A stretch of 64,000 bases of DNA from Mumia sp. ZJ1417 (GTDB lineage: Bacteria; Actinomycetota; Actinomycetes; Propionibacteriales; Nocardioidaceae), in the NCBI RefSeq assembly GCF_014127285.1, contig NZ_CP059901.1, forward strand, positions 1,488,001 through 1,552,000. The letters are read 5' to 3'. Position numbers and translations under genes: made by a program. Below, piece by piece: positions 42,301 to 50,701 of this stretch; the stretch's first letter is position 1, and each line of letters starts with the position of its first letter. The notes beneath the pieces are model-generated. The model had not been told where the DNA came from, ran no database searches, and saw only the letters and a program-made list of their open reading frames with translations.

Positions 42301-43098
42301 CAGGGCTTCAAGACCCTGGAGAAGCGCACCGGCCACCTGCTGCACGACCTGGCCGCCGAGCACGAGGGCAAGCAGATCACCTTCGCCGACACGGTCGCCG
42401 CGCCGGTGCCGGTGATCACCTCACCGGAGTGGTCCGGGTCGGAGACCGGCGGGCGGCGCTACTCGCCGTTCACGATCAACGTCGAGCGCCTCAAGCCATG
42501 GCACACGCTGACCGGGCGCCAGCACTTCTACCTCGACCACGACTGGATGACCGAGCTCGGCGAGGGCCTGCCGGTCTACCGGCCACCGCTCAACATGGGT
42601 GCGCTGTTCAGCGAGCCGGAGATCGGCGACGTCGGCGAGCTGGGGGTCACGGTCCGTTACCTGACACCGCACAACAAGTGGTCGATCCACTCGGAGTACC
42701 AGGACAACCTGTTCATGCTTTCGCTCTCCCGCGGTGGCCAGACGATCTGGATGAGCGATCAGGACGCCGCCAAGGTCGGCGTCGTCGACAACGACTGGAT
42801 CGAGGCGGTCAACCGTAACGGCGTCGTCGTCGCCCGCGCGATCGTCTCCCACCGCATGCCCGAAGGGACCGTCTACATGCACCACGCCCAGGACCGGTTG
42901 ATCGACGTACCCATCGCGGAAACGTCGGGGAAGCGGGGCGGCGTCCACAACTCGCTGACCCGGATCCTGGTCAAGCCCAGCCACGTCATTGGTGGCTACG
43001 CCCAGCTGGCATTCGCGTTCAACTACCTCGGCCCCACAGGCAACCAGCGCGACGAGGTCACTGTCATCCGCAAGCGCAACCAGGAGGTGACCTACTGA
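39373..43098 (+). CDS. narG: Respiratory nitrate reductase, alpha subunit
   Basis: 1241 residues from GTG 39373 (AAGGACGAG upstream). It holds the Mo-bisMGD active site reducing nitrate to nitrite on the cytosolic face. The FS0 cluster ligands are His70, Cys74, Cys78 and Cys113, with the same spacing as E. coli His49/Cys53/Cys57/Cys92. The Mo ligand is Asp240 (SFYDWYADLP; E. coli Asp222). No Tat signal is present, as usual for cytosolic-side Nar. Full length; stop overlaps narH start (TGATG). Confidence 0.97.
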   Translation: MSNETHPDARNGREIGMDGGLSDALVRSRRYFTRGTVSDDLRALVKTGGRDADSFYRDRWSHDKVVRSTHGVNCTGSCSWKVYVKDGIITWETQQTDYPSVGPDSPEYEPRGCPRGAAFSWYTYSPTRVRYPYVRGVLLQMYREAKSQHGGDPVKAWAHIVDNPQRAKAYKSARGKGGLVRATWDEATEMVAAAYVHTIQKWGPDRVAGFSPIPAMSMVSHASGARFTSLVGGSMLSFYDWYADLPVASPQVFGDQTDVPESGDWWDAGYLIMWGSNVPVTRTPDAHWMAEARYRGQKVVVVAPDYADNVKFADEWLAIAPGTDGALAMSMGHVILKEFFVDRQTPYFTDYTKKFTDLPYLVSLDEVADAAGTYRAGKFLTAADLPAHAAEENAHFKTVLLDARTNQPVVPNGSLGDRYGDAGVGKWNLDLGDVDPRLSVLEPGCETVSLELPRFDDVDGTPGSLPRDVPVRRIGDRLVTTVFDLMLAQYGVGRDGLAGYATSYDDATAPYTPAWQESITNVPASAAARIAREFAQNAEDSKGRSMILMGAGTNHWFHSDTIYRGFLGLTTLTGCQGVNGGGWAHYVGQEKCRPVTGWAQLAFGLDWNRPPRQMIHTAYWYLHTDQFRYDTFGADTVAAKTGSGLLAGMSTADVIAKSARMGWMPSYPTFNRNPLDVADEAAAAERPVAEHVVDQLKSGDLRFAAEDPDSPENFPRVLAIWRANLLGSSGKGNEYFLKHLLGTDSSLRAGEASEGQRPQEVEWHDGAPEGKLDLLLTLDFRQTSTTIFSDVVLPAATWYEKHDLNTTDMHPFIHSFNPAIAPPWQTRTDWDAWQTIATKFSELAAGRLDTRTDVVAVPLLHDTPDAMANPHGVVRDWKHGECEPIPGVTMPKIVEVERDYTAVGDKMQALGPLLEKLGTTTKGVTYDVTKSVDYLLHKNGAVRGGAADGRPSLVKDVHACEAILALSGTTNGHLATQGFKTLEKRTGHLLHDLAAEHEGKQITFADTVAAPVPVITSPEWSGSETGGRRYSPFTINVERLKPWHTLTGRQHFYLDHDWMTELGEGLPVYRPPLNMGALFSEPEIGDVGELGVTVRYLTPHNKWSIHSEYQDNLFMLSLSRGGQTIWMSDQDAAKVGVVDNDWIEAVNRNGVVVARAIVSHRMPEGTVYMHHAQDRLIDVPIAETSGKRGGVHNSLTRILVKPSHVIGGYAQLAFAFNYLGPTGNQRDEVTVIRKRNQEVTY

Positions 43099-44843
43099 TG
43101 AAGGTCATGGCGCAGATGGCGATGGTGATGAACCTCGACAAGTGCATCGGCTGCCACACCTGCTCGGTCACGTGCAAGCAGGCGTGGACCAACCGCACCG
43201 GCACCGAGTACGTCTGGTTCAACAACGTCGAGACCCGGCCCGGGCAGGGCTATCCCCGCACCTACGAGGACCAGGAGCGGTGGAAGGGCGGCTGGGAGCT
43301 CAACAAGCGCGGCCGGCTCAAGCTGAAGGCCGGCGGGCGGTTCAAGAAGCTCGCCACGATCTTCTCCAACCCGAAGATGCCCTCGATCCAGGACTACTAC
43401 GAGCCCTGGACCTACGACTACGCCACGCTGACCGACGCCCCGGCCCAGGAGCACACACCGGTCGCCCGGCCCAAGTCCCTGCTCACCGGCAAGGACATGA
43501 AGATCACCTGGTCGTCGAACTGGGACGACAACCTCGGCGGCTCCGCGGCCACGCTCGAGCACGACCCGATGCTCAAGAAGATCGCCGACAAGGTGAAGTT
43601 CGAGTTCGAGCAGACCTTCATGTTCTACCTGCCACGGATCTGCGAGCACTGCCTCAACCCCTCGTGCGCCGCGTCCTGCCCCAGCGGAGCGATCTACAAA
43701 CGAGAGGAGGACGGCATCGTCCTCGTCGACCAGGACCGCTGCCGCGGCTGGCGCATGTGCATCTCCGGCTGCCCGTACAAGAAGATCTACTTCAACCACA
43801 AGACCGGCAAGGCCGAGAAGTGCACGTTCTGCTTCCCGCGGATCGAGGTCGGCCTGCCCACCGTCTGCGCCGAGACCTGCGTCGGTCGGCTGCGCTACAT
43901 CGGCCTGATGCTCTACGACGCCGACAAGGTGCTCGAGGCAGCGACCACGACCGACGAGCACGGGCTCTACGAGGCTCAGCGCGAGGTCTTCCTCGATCCC
44001 AACGACCCCGAGGTCCAGCGGGAGGCCGAGAGGGCCGGGATCCCGCGGGACTGGGTGCAGGCCGCCCAGCGGTCGCCGATCTACGCGCTGATCAGCCGGT
44101 TCAAGGTGGCACTGCCGCTGCACCCGGAGTACCGCACGATGCCGATGGTCTGGTACATCCCACCGCTCTCGCCGGTCGTCGACGTGGTCAAGGACACCGG
44201 CTACGACGCCGAGGACAAAGGCAACCTGTTCGCCGCCATCGACGCGCTCCGGATCCCGATCGAGTACCTCGCCGAGCTCTTCACCGCCGGCGACGTCGCT
44301 CCCGTCGACGGGGTGCTGAAGAAGCTGGCCGCCATGCGCTCCTACATGCGTGACATCAACATGGGTCGCGAGTCCGACGCCTCGATCCCGGCGGCCGTCG
44401 GGATGACCGAGGAGGAGATGTACGACATGTACCGCCTACTCGCCATCGCCAAGTACGACGAGCGCTACGTGATCCCCCCGGCGCACGCCGAGCAGGCGCA
44501 CTCCCTGGAGGAGTTGGGCACCGAGTGCTCGGTCTCCCAGTACGGCGGCGGACAGCAGGGCCTCTTCGGTGAGGGCTCAGGCTCCCCGGTGCCGATCGCC
44601 GTGGAGAACTTCCAGATGCTCCAGGACCGGCAGACCGCCGACACGGTCGCCTCGCCGGCCGACAAGACCGCCCGGGTGAACCTGCTCAACTGGGACGGCA
44701 AGGGCGCACCCAGCGGCCTGTTCCCGCCCGGACCCGACGGACCGGGGCCTGACCCGGACACCTCGCCGCCGGACACGGGAAGTGACGGGGCAACGGGTCC
44801 CGGCGGCAGTGCTGGTCTCACCGGAGGGGCTGACCACCGATGA
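43098..44843 (+). CDS. narH: Respiratory nitrate reductase, beta (iron-sulfur) subunit
   Basis: 581 residues. Four ferredoxin-type motifs carry electrons from NarI to NarG: Cys16, Cys19, Cys22 and Cys26 at exactly the E. coli positions (CIGCHTCSVTC), CEHCLNPSCAASCP, CRGWRMCISGCP (Trp in place of Cys, giving the [3Fe-4S] cluster) and CTFC...C...C. The C-terminus has a Pro/Gly/Asp-rich tail of about 40 residues that looks disordered. ATG/TGA overlaps on both sides show translational coupling with narG and narJ. Confidence 0.97.
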   Translation: MKVMAQMAMVMNLDKCIGCHTCSVTCKQAWTNRTGTEYVWFNNVETRPGQGYPRTYEDQERWKGGWELNKRGRLKLKAGGRFKKLATIFSNPKMPSIQDYYEPWTYDYATLTDAPAQEHTPVARPKSLLTGKDMKITWSSNWDDNLGGSAATLEHDPMLKKIADKVKFEFEQTFMFYLPRICEHCLNPSCAASCPSGAIYKREEDGIVLVDQDRCRGWRMCISGCPYKKIYFNHKTGKAEKCTFCFPRIEVGLPTVCAETCVGRLRYIGLMLYDADKVLEAATTTDEHGLYEAQREVFLDPNDPEVQREAERAGIPRDWVQAAQRSPIYALISRFKVALPLHPEYRTMPMVWYIPPLSPVVDVVKDTGYDAEDKGNLFAAIDALRIPIEYLAELFTAGDVAPVDGVLKKLAAMRSYMRDINMGRESDASIPAAVGMTEEEMYDMYRLLAIAKYDERYVIPPAHAEQAHSLEELGTECSVSQYGGGQQGLFGEGSGSPVPIAVENFQMLQDRQTADTVASPADKTARVNLLNWDGKGAPSGLFPPGPDGPGPDPDTSPPDTGSDGATGPGGSAGLTGGADHR

Positions 44844-45553
44844 GAACCCGCAGTCGAACCGGGCTAGGCCCCCGAGAGCAAACCGTCGCCTGGCAGGCGA
44901 CGTCCCTGCTGCTCGGCTACCCCGACGAAGAGCTCCTTGGCCGGCTCGACCTGGTCCGAGGGGCCTCGCACGAGCTTCCCGACCGGGTGGGGGAGCCGCT
45001 GCGGGCCTGCGTCACCAGCCTCGAAGGGGTGCCGCTGACCGAGCTGGAGAGCGACTACGTCGAGACCTTCGACACCCGGCGTCGGCACAACCTGTTCCTC
45101 ACCTACTTCGCCCACGGCGACACTCGCAAGCGCGGGATGGCGTTGCTCCGGTTCAAGCAGACCTATCTCGCATCCGGCTTCGAACTGACCGACACCGAGC
45201 TGCCCGACCACCTGTGCGTCGTGCTGGAGTACGCCGCCACCATCGACCACGAGCAGGGTCGCCAGCTGCTGCTCGACCACCGGGCCGGTCTCGAGCTGCT
45301 GCGCATCGCGCTCGGCGATTCCGGCTCTCGCTGGGCCGGCGCCGTCGAGGCGGTCACCGCCACGCTGCCGCCGCTGCAGGGCGACGAGTGGGACGCCGTA
45401 CGACGGCTCGCGGCCGAGGGGCCGCCCGACGAGGAGGTCGGCCTCACGCCGTACGAGACTCCCGCCTTCGATCCGGGCCCGGCCCGACCCGACGGACCGG
45501 TCTCGCTGCCGATGCCGGCCTTCCGCGCACCGACCACCCGAGGAGCACGCTGA
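44840..45553 (+). CDS. narJ: Nitrate reductase molybdenum cofactor assembly chaperone
   Basis: 237 residues of the NarJ/TorD all-helical fold. Signature segments: ATSLLLGYPDEELL (about 20-34), ELESDYVETFDTRRRHNLFL and YFAHGDTRKRGMALL (about 75-115), and DHLCVVLEYAA. It binds apo-NarGH and promotes cofactor insertion and membrane attachment. The Pro-rich C-terminal 40 residues are probably unstructured. Starts within the narH stop (ATGA) and ends within the narI start (TGATG). Confidence 0.95.
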   Translation: MRTRSRTGLGPREQTVAWQATSLLLGYPDEELLGRLDLVRGASHELPDRVGEPLRACVTSLEGVPLTELESDYVETFDTRRRHNLFLTYFAHGDTRKRGMALLRFKQTYLASGFELTDTELPDHLCVVLEYAATIDHEQGRQLLLDHRAGLELLRIALGDSGSRWAGAVEAVTATLPPLQGDEWDAVRRLAAEGPPDEEVGLTPYETPAFDPGPARPDGPVSLPMPAFRAPTTRGAR

Positions 45554-46284
45554 TGGATGTCTTCCTGTGGGTGATCGTGCCCTACCTGTGCCTTGCGACG
45601 TTCGTGGTCGGCCACTTCTGGCGCTACCGCTACGACAAGTTCGGCTGGACCACACGGTCCTCGCAGCTCTACGAGGACCGGCTGCTGCGCATCGGAAGCC
45701 CGCTGTTCCACTTCGGGATGCTCGGCGTCGTCGGCGGCCACGTCATCGGCCTGCTAGTGCCACGGTCGTGGACCGCCGCAGTCGGCATCGACGACCACCT
45801 CTACCACTACGTCGCCGTCGTCGGCGGCCTGATCGCCGGCGTCCTCGCTTTGGTCGGGATGGTCATCCTGATCTACCGCCGACGCACGGTGGGACCCGTC
45901 TTCTCCGCGACAACGGTGATGGACAAGGTGATGTACCTCTTCCTGGCCGTCGTGATCGCGCTGGGCATGTGGAACACGATCGCCGGATCCATCTTCACCA
46001 TCGGCGGGGAGTACAACTACCGCGAGGGAGTCTCCGTCTGGTACCGCTCGTTCCTCGCGTTCCAGCCCGACGCCGAACTCATGGCCGAAGCGCCCATCGG
46101 CTTCCAGCTGCACGCCCTGACGGCCTTCGGACTGTTCGCGCTGTGGCCCTTCACCCGGCTGGTGCACGTGTTCAGCGCCCCGGTCGGGTACCTCACCCGC
46201 CCCTACATCGTTTACCGCACCCGAGACGACGCCACGCTCGGTAGCCATGCGCCCCGACGAGGCTGGGACCGGATCTCGAAATGA
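45553..46284 (+). CDS. narI: Respiratory nitrate reductase, gamma (cytochrome b) subunit
   Basis: 243 residues, five transmembrane helices. The four heme b ligands are at His53 and His63 (SPLFHFGMLGVVGGHVIG) and His187 and His205 (GFQLHALTAF; RLVHVFSAP). The last two share the E. coli numbering exactly. It oxidises menaquinol and feeds NarH. The ATG of the next gene overlaps its stop, so the CBS-cupin protein belongs to this operon. Confidence 0.96.
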   Translation: MDVFLWVIVPYLCLATFVVGHFWRYRYDKFGWTTRSSQLYEDRLLRIGSPLFHFGMLGVVGGHVIGLLVPRSWTAAVGIDDHLYHYVAVVGGLIAGVLALVGMVILIYRRRTVGPVFSATTVMDKVMYLFLAVVIALGMWNTIAGSIFTIGGEYNYREGVSVWYRSFLAFQPDAELMAEAPIGFQLHALTAFGLFALWPFTRLVHVFSAPVGYLTRPYIVYRTRDDATLGSHAPRRGWDRISK

Positions 46285-47117
46285 GTCGGCTGAGTGCCAT
46301 CGGCCACCGCCCTGGCGAGCTTGAGCCCGAGGAGGCTGATTGGCCTTCGCGCCGCGTCCACCAGGCTGTTGACGTCATGATCAGCACCCCCAAGACGTTG
46401 CCTGCCCGAGCCTCGGTCGACGACGCCCGAGCCGTCATGGCCGACGACCATGTGCACATGGTGCTCTTGACCCACGGCGACAAGCTCTGTGGAACGTTGG
46501 TTCGCACGGACCTGCCCCCTGCAGGATCCGGCCACGAGCCCGCGCTCCGCTGGGCGGTTCTGCCTGGCCGAACCGTGCCCCCGGAAGCCCCAGCCGCTCT
46601 CGTTCAGGCGAGGCTGATCCGCCACAAGATGCGCCGACTGGCTGTGATCGATGCCGACCACACCCTCCTTGGCCTGGTTTGCCTCAAGCGCTCCCGGTCG
46701 GGCTTCTGCTCCGACGCCGGCGTCGCCGCACGAGCAAGTGCAACTGCCGCGCACACGATGATGGAGATCCACATGAACGACACCTCTCTGACCGCCCTCG
46801 CTGAGGAACACCTCGCTACCGCGCACGAGCACAGCGCCGGTCGCAGCGCGCACACCGTGTACGGCGGGCAGGGCCGCGCGCTGCGCCAAACCCTGATCGC
46901 GCTCGTCGCGGGTCGCCGTCTCGGCGAGCACGAGAGCCCGGGTGAGGCCACGCTGCAGGTACTTCGCGGCTCGGTCAGGCTGCACGCCGGTGAGGACACA
47001 TGGGACGGCAGCGCGGGCGACCACCTCGTGATCCCGCCCGCGCGCCACGACTTGGAGGCCCTTGAAGATGCAGTGGTACTGCTGACCGTCGCCCTGCACG
47101 GCGTGCCGGGAAACTGA
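46281..47117 (+). CDS. CBS-pair and cupin fusion protein in the nar operon
   Basis: 278 residues, starting in the narI stop (ATGA). Residues 25-150 contain two CBS-like motifs (AVDVMISTPKTLPARASVDD; ALVQARLIRHKMRRLAVID). Residues 165-278 are a cupin barrel (LVAGRRLGEHESPGEATLQV, GDHLVIPPARHDLEAL). An internal ATG at 46773 with GGAG 6 nt upstream could also make a free 114-residue cupin. CBS pairs often bind adenosyl nucleotides; cupins of this sort bind metal or small ligands. A sensory or stress role tied to nitrate respiration is inferred. Confidence 0.8.
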   Translation: MSRLSAIGHRPGELEPEEADWPSRRVHQAVDVMISTPKTLPARASVDDARAVMADDHVHMVLLTHGDKLCGTLVRTDLPPAGSGHEPALRWAVLPGRTVPPEAPAALVQARLIRHKMRRLAVIDADHTLLGLVCLKRSRSGFCSDAGVAARASATAAHTMMEIHMNDTSLTALAEEHLATAHEHSAGRSAHTVYGGQGRALRQTLIALVAGRRLGEHESPGEATLQVLRGSVRLHAGEDTWDGSAGDHLVIPPARHDLEALEDAVVLLTVALHGVPGN

Positions 47118-47137
47118 CTCGGTCCGGAGGCAGACCA

Positions 47138-48283
47138 ATGGGAGACCCGACAGAGATCGACACCGGCGAGAGCTGGGAGGACCAAAGGTCCAGCTACGAC
47201 GCTCTCCGCGAGGATTGCCCGGTGGCTCGCGAGGACAACCGCTGGGTGGTGCTGCGCCACGCCGAGGTCGTCGCCGCTGCCACCGACCCTGGGACCTTCT
47301 CCAGCAGAGTCACCACCAGGCGTGCCATCCCCAACAGTCTCGACGGTCTCGAGCACGCCGCCTACCGCAGCGTCGTCGACCGCTACCTCACCGACGAGCG
47401 AGTTGCGGTCGAAGAAACCCAGTGCCGGCGTCACGCGGCCGCGATCATCGACGCCCTGCCTCGCGGAATCACAGTCAAGACCATCGCCAGCATCGGCATC
47501 CCTTACGCGGTGCGCTCACAGTCGACCTGGCTCGGCTGGCCCCGCGACCTGGAGGACCAGCTGGTCGCCTGGATCGGTGACAACCACGCCGCGACTCGAT
47601 CAGGCAGCCGCGAGCGCATGCGGGATGTTGCTGAACGGTTCGACCACATCATCCGGCAACTTCTCGACGAGCGCCGGGGCAGGCCGGCCGCAGATGTCAC
47701 CGGTGAGCTGCTGGAGGACTCGGTGGACGGTCGGCCGCTGACGGACGAAGAGATCGTCTCGATCTTGCGGAACTGGACAGCAGGCGACCTCGGATCATTG
47801 GCCACCTCGGTCGGTGTGATCGTTCACTTCCTGGCCGCCAGGCAGCAGGTCCAGCATGAGATGCGCACCCTCGTGGAAGCCGGCGCCGTAGCAGAGCTCA
47901 CCGCCGCGGTCGAAGAAATTCTTCGCATCGACGACCCATTCGTGTCCAACCGCCGTGTCACGACCCGGACCACCGAACTGGGCGACACAACGATCGCGCG
48001 GGGTGAGCCGGTCCTGTTGAACTGGACTGCGGCGAACCGGGATCCCCGAGTGTTCGGCGACCCCGATCGATTCGACCCCACCCCTAACGCTGCCGCGAAC
48101 CTTGTGTTCGGGACCGGGCCGCACGTGTGTCCCGGCCGAGCGTTGACACTCATGGAGCTTCGGGTGCTCCTAGAAGAACTTCTCGGCCGCACCGCCACGA
48201 TCGAACTGGCGACGGATCGTCCCGCAGTGCGCGAGACCCCGCCCGTCGGTGGCTGGGCGCGGGTGCCCATCGTCCTCCGCTGA
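47138..48283 (+). CDS. Cytochrome P450 (class I bacterial type) following the nar operon
   Basis: 381 residues; GGAGG spaced 8 nt before ATG, 20 bp after the CBS-cupin gene. Heme thiolate Cys331 in FGTGPHVCPGRALTLME; K-helix Glu260/Arg263 (EEILRID); PERF-like DPDRFDPT. The I helix reads NWTAGDLGSLATS (about 212-224), without the usual acid-Thr oxygen-activation pair. Redox partners are not nearby. Its place behind narGHJI and opposite a NirK-type gene suggests a role in NO handling, perhaps like P450nor, rather than ordinary hydroxylation; that is a hypothesis. Confidence 0.9.
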   Translation: MGDPTEIDTGESWEDQRSSYDALREDCPVAREDNRWVVLRHAEVVAAATDPGTFSSRVTTRRAIPNSLDGLEHAAYRSVVDRYLTDERVAVEETQCRRHAAAIIDALPRGITVKTIASIGIPYAVRSQSTWLGWPRDLEDQLVAWIGDNHAATRSGSRERMRDVAERFDHIIRQLLDERRGRPAADVTGELLEDSVDGRPLTDEEIVSILRNWTAGDLGSLATSVGVIVHFLAARQQVQHEMRTLVEAGAVAELTAAVEEILRIDDPFVSNRRVTTRTTELGDTTIARGEPVLLNWTAANRDPRVFGDPDRFDPTPNAAANLVFGTGPHVCPGRALTLMELRVLLEELLGRTATIELATDRPAVRETPPVGGWARVPIVLR

Positions 48284-48460
48284 GCTGGGCGACCACTGAC
48301 CGTCGCGGCAGGAGGCGAGTCACTGCGGAGGAGGGTGTGTGAGCGGCCAGTCCCGTGAGAGGGAAGACCACAGGTGGCCGGCGCGCCGCCCGGCTGCGCT
48401 CGCCGTCGGCGCTGGCTCCTGGTGGACGCCTCGGTCGACGCGCAGCGGTCCTTCACGGGG

Positions 48461-48855
48461 ATGCCCGCCCCGCGCCCGTAGCCGCCGTCCGCCACGCTGC
48501 CAGCGGTCGGCGGCCTGCTGGGCGGCACCGTCCACGAACCGAAGTGGGATGGTTATCGGGCCAGCACGAGCGCACGAGCGCCGGGTGCCGCGTGTGGTCA
48601 CGCAAGGGCGCCAACCTAGCGGCAGGGTTCCCCGAGATCGTCCAACCCGCCCTCGAGCAGCTGGAGCCGGGCACGATGATCGGCGGTGAACTCGTCGTGT
48701 GGCGGGACGGCCGACTCGACTTCGGGGCACTGGCCCCGCGGCTGGCATACCGCGACCGCCGCGGGCCGCGGGTGGACCTCCCACCTGCCTCCTTCCTGGC
48801 TTTCGACGTCTTGGCTGCAAGCGGCCTGGTCGCTAAGGGCGGAGGTTCGGTCTAC
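48461..48855 (+). pseudogene. Decayed ATP-dependent DNA ligase fragment
   Basis: From ATG 48461 the text is MPAPRP, then an in-frame TAG (48479-48481), then PPSATLPAVGGLLGGTVHEP leading into KWDGYRA, the adenylation motif of ATP-dependent ligases with catalytic Lys. After a frameshift near 48565-48590 it continues VWSRKGANLAAGFPEIVQP, then GGELVVWRDGRLDFGAL and PPASFLAFDVLAASGL (motifs III/IIIa). The OB-fold half is missing. A premature stop, a frameshift and a truncation show it is not functional. The stretch 48284-48460 before it has no recognisable gene. Confidence 0.85.
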
Positions 48856-48987
48856 AGGCACCTGTGTCCGACGGGGGCACCGGAGCGATCACGCAGACGC
48901 AAGTGATGTGGCAGCGAGCTGACGCGGGACTCGCGGTGGTGGTCGCCGAACCGGATTTGTCACAGACGAGCGGCCACCAACAGCAAA

Positions 48988-49020
48988 CGCCACCGAGCGG
49001 CCAAAGGTCGCTCGGCGGCG
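48988..49020 (-). terminator. Hairpin downstream of glnA1
   Basis: CGCCACCGAGCG (48988-48999) and CGCTCGGCGGCG (49009-49020) form a 12-bp stem with one mismatch; TTT follows on the plus strand and GTTTG on the minus strand. It is placed to end the leftward glnA1 message and also any read-through from the island. Confidence 0.75.
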
Positions 49021-49089
49021 TTTCTGCAGGTCAGCGGCTGTTCTTCGTGGTTGTTCGGCGTTGTTGAACGACCACAGCCAGAGGCCCGG

Positions 49090-50508
49090 TCAGATGTCGT
49101 AGTACAGCTCGAACTCGTGCGGGTGCGGACGCTGCTGGATTGGGGCGATCTCGTGCTCGCGCTTGAACTCGATCCACGTCTCGATCAGGTCCGGCGTGAA
49201 GACGTCGCCCTGGGTCAGGAACTCGTGGTCGGCCTCGAGCGAGTTGAGGACGGCGTCGAGCGACGTCGGGACCGACTCGATCTGGTTGTACTCGTCCGGC
49301 GGCAGCTCGTAGATGTTCTTGTCGACCGGCTCCGGCGGCTCGATCTTGTTCTTGATGCCGTCGATGCCGGCGAGCAGAAGCGCGGAGAACGCGAGGTACG
49401 GGTTCGCCGACGGGTCGGGGCAGCGGAACTCGATGCGCTTGGCCTTCGGGTTCGAGCCGGTGATCGGGATGCGGACACACGCCGAGCGGTTGCGCGAGCT
49501 GTAGACGAGGGCGATCGGCGCCTCGAAGCCCGGAACCAGACGGTGGTACGAGTTCACCGTGGGGTTGGTGAACGCGAGCAGCGACGGCGCGTGCTTGAGG
49601 ATGCCGCCGATGTAGTGGCGCGCCATGTCGGACAGGCCGCCGTAGCCGGCCTCGTCGTAGAAGAGCGGCTCGCCGTCCTTCCAGATCGACTGGTGGCAGT
49701 GCATGCCCGAGCCGTTGTCGCCGAAGATCGGCTTCGGCATGAAGGTCGCCGTCTTGCCGGCGGCCCACGCGGTGTTGCGGATGATGTATTTGAACTTCAT
49801 GACATCGTCCGCCGCCTTGAGCAGCGTGTCGAAGCGGTAGTTGATCTCCGCCTGACCGGCCGTACCGACCTCGTGGTGCGCGCGCTCGACCTGCAGCCCC
49901 GCGTCCTCGAGGTGGATGACCATGTCGTTGCGCAGGTCCGCGAAGTGGTCGGTGGGGGAGACGGGGAAGTAGCCGCCCTTGTAGCGGACCTTGTAGCCGC
50001 GGGCCTCCTCCTCAGCACCCGTGTTCCACGCGCCGGCGATCGAGTCGATCTCGTAGAAGCCGCGGTTGGCGCTGGTCTCGAAGCGCGCCTTGTCGAAGAC
50101 GTAGAACTCCGCCTCCGGCGCGAAGAACGCCGTGTCACCGATGCCGGTGCTCGCGAGGTAGGCCTCGGCCTTGCGGGCGATGTTGCGCGGGTCGCGCGAG
50201 TACGCCTCGCCGGTCAGCGGGTCGTGGATGAAGAACTCGAGCGCGAGGGTCTTCTCCGGGCGGAACGGATCGATGTAGGCGGTCGACGGGTCCGGGAACA
50301 GCGCCATGTCGGACTCGTGGATCGCCTGGAAGCCGCGCACCGAGGAGCCGTCGAACATCAGGCCGTCTTCGAACACCGACTCGTCGAACGACGACACCGG
50401 CACCGTGAAGTGCTGCTGGATGCCGGGAAGATCGGTGAAGCGGACGTCGACGAACTTGACGCCCTCGTTCCTGATATAGGCCAAGAGCTCGTCGCGGTTA
50501 GAGAACAT
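49090..50508 (-). CDS. glnA: Glutamine synthetase type I-beta, adenylylation-regulated
   Basis: 472 residues from ATG 50508 with GAGGAGG upstream; a longer frame to 50622 has no family match. Signatures: [27 protein letters not shown], the ATP motif [16 protein letters not shown], and NRSACVRIP. The adenylylation Tyr is Tyr400 in [10 protein letters not shown]. It is the main ammonia-assimilating enzyme (GlnA1), and the target of GlnE at 11.6-14.5 kb. The neighbours RDD, DUF4191, lipA and lipB are those of M. tuberculosis glnA1. Confidence 0.97.
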   Translation of the reverse strand: MFSNRDELLAYIRNEGVKFVDVRFTDLPGIQQHFTVPVSSFDESVFEDGLMFDGSSVRGFQAIHESDMALFPDPSTAYIDPFRPEKTLALEFFIHDPLTGEAYSRDPRNIARKAEAYLASTGIGDTAFFAPEAEFYVFDKARFETSANRGFYEIDSIAGAWNTGAEEEARGYKVRYKGGYFPVSPTDHFADLRNDMVIHLEDAGLQVERAHHEVGTAGQAEINYRFDTLLKAADDVMKFKYIIRNTAWAAGKTATFMPKPIFGDNGSGMHCHQSIWKDGEPLFYDEAGYGGLSDMARHYIGGILKHAPSLLAFTNPTVNSYHRLVPGFEAPIALVYSSRNRSACVRIPITGSNPKAKRIEFRCPDPSANPYLAFSALLLAGIDGIKNKIEPPEPVDKNIYELPPDEYNQIESVPTSLDAVLNSLEADHEFLTQGDVFTPDLIETWIEFKREHEIAPIQQRPHPHEFELYYDI

Positions 50509-50701
50509 GAAGCCTCCTCGGCCGAGCGCACTGCACGCAGACCGGCCGTCGTATACGGGGGGTCGAACTGGGGCACATCGATGTGTCTCCCCGAACGTAG
50601 GCAGGGTCAGTTTCCCAGCCATGACCCGAATGTTTCACCCATGTTACGAAGTCCTCGGGGTGCTCCGAAACCCGGGATGCGGCGCCACGTACCCTGGTCG
50701 C

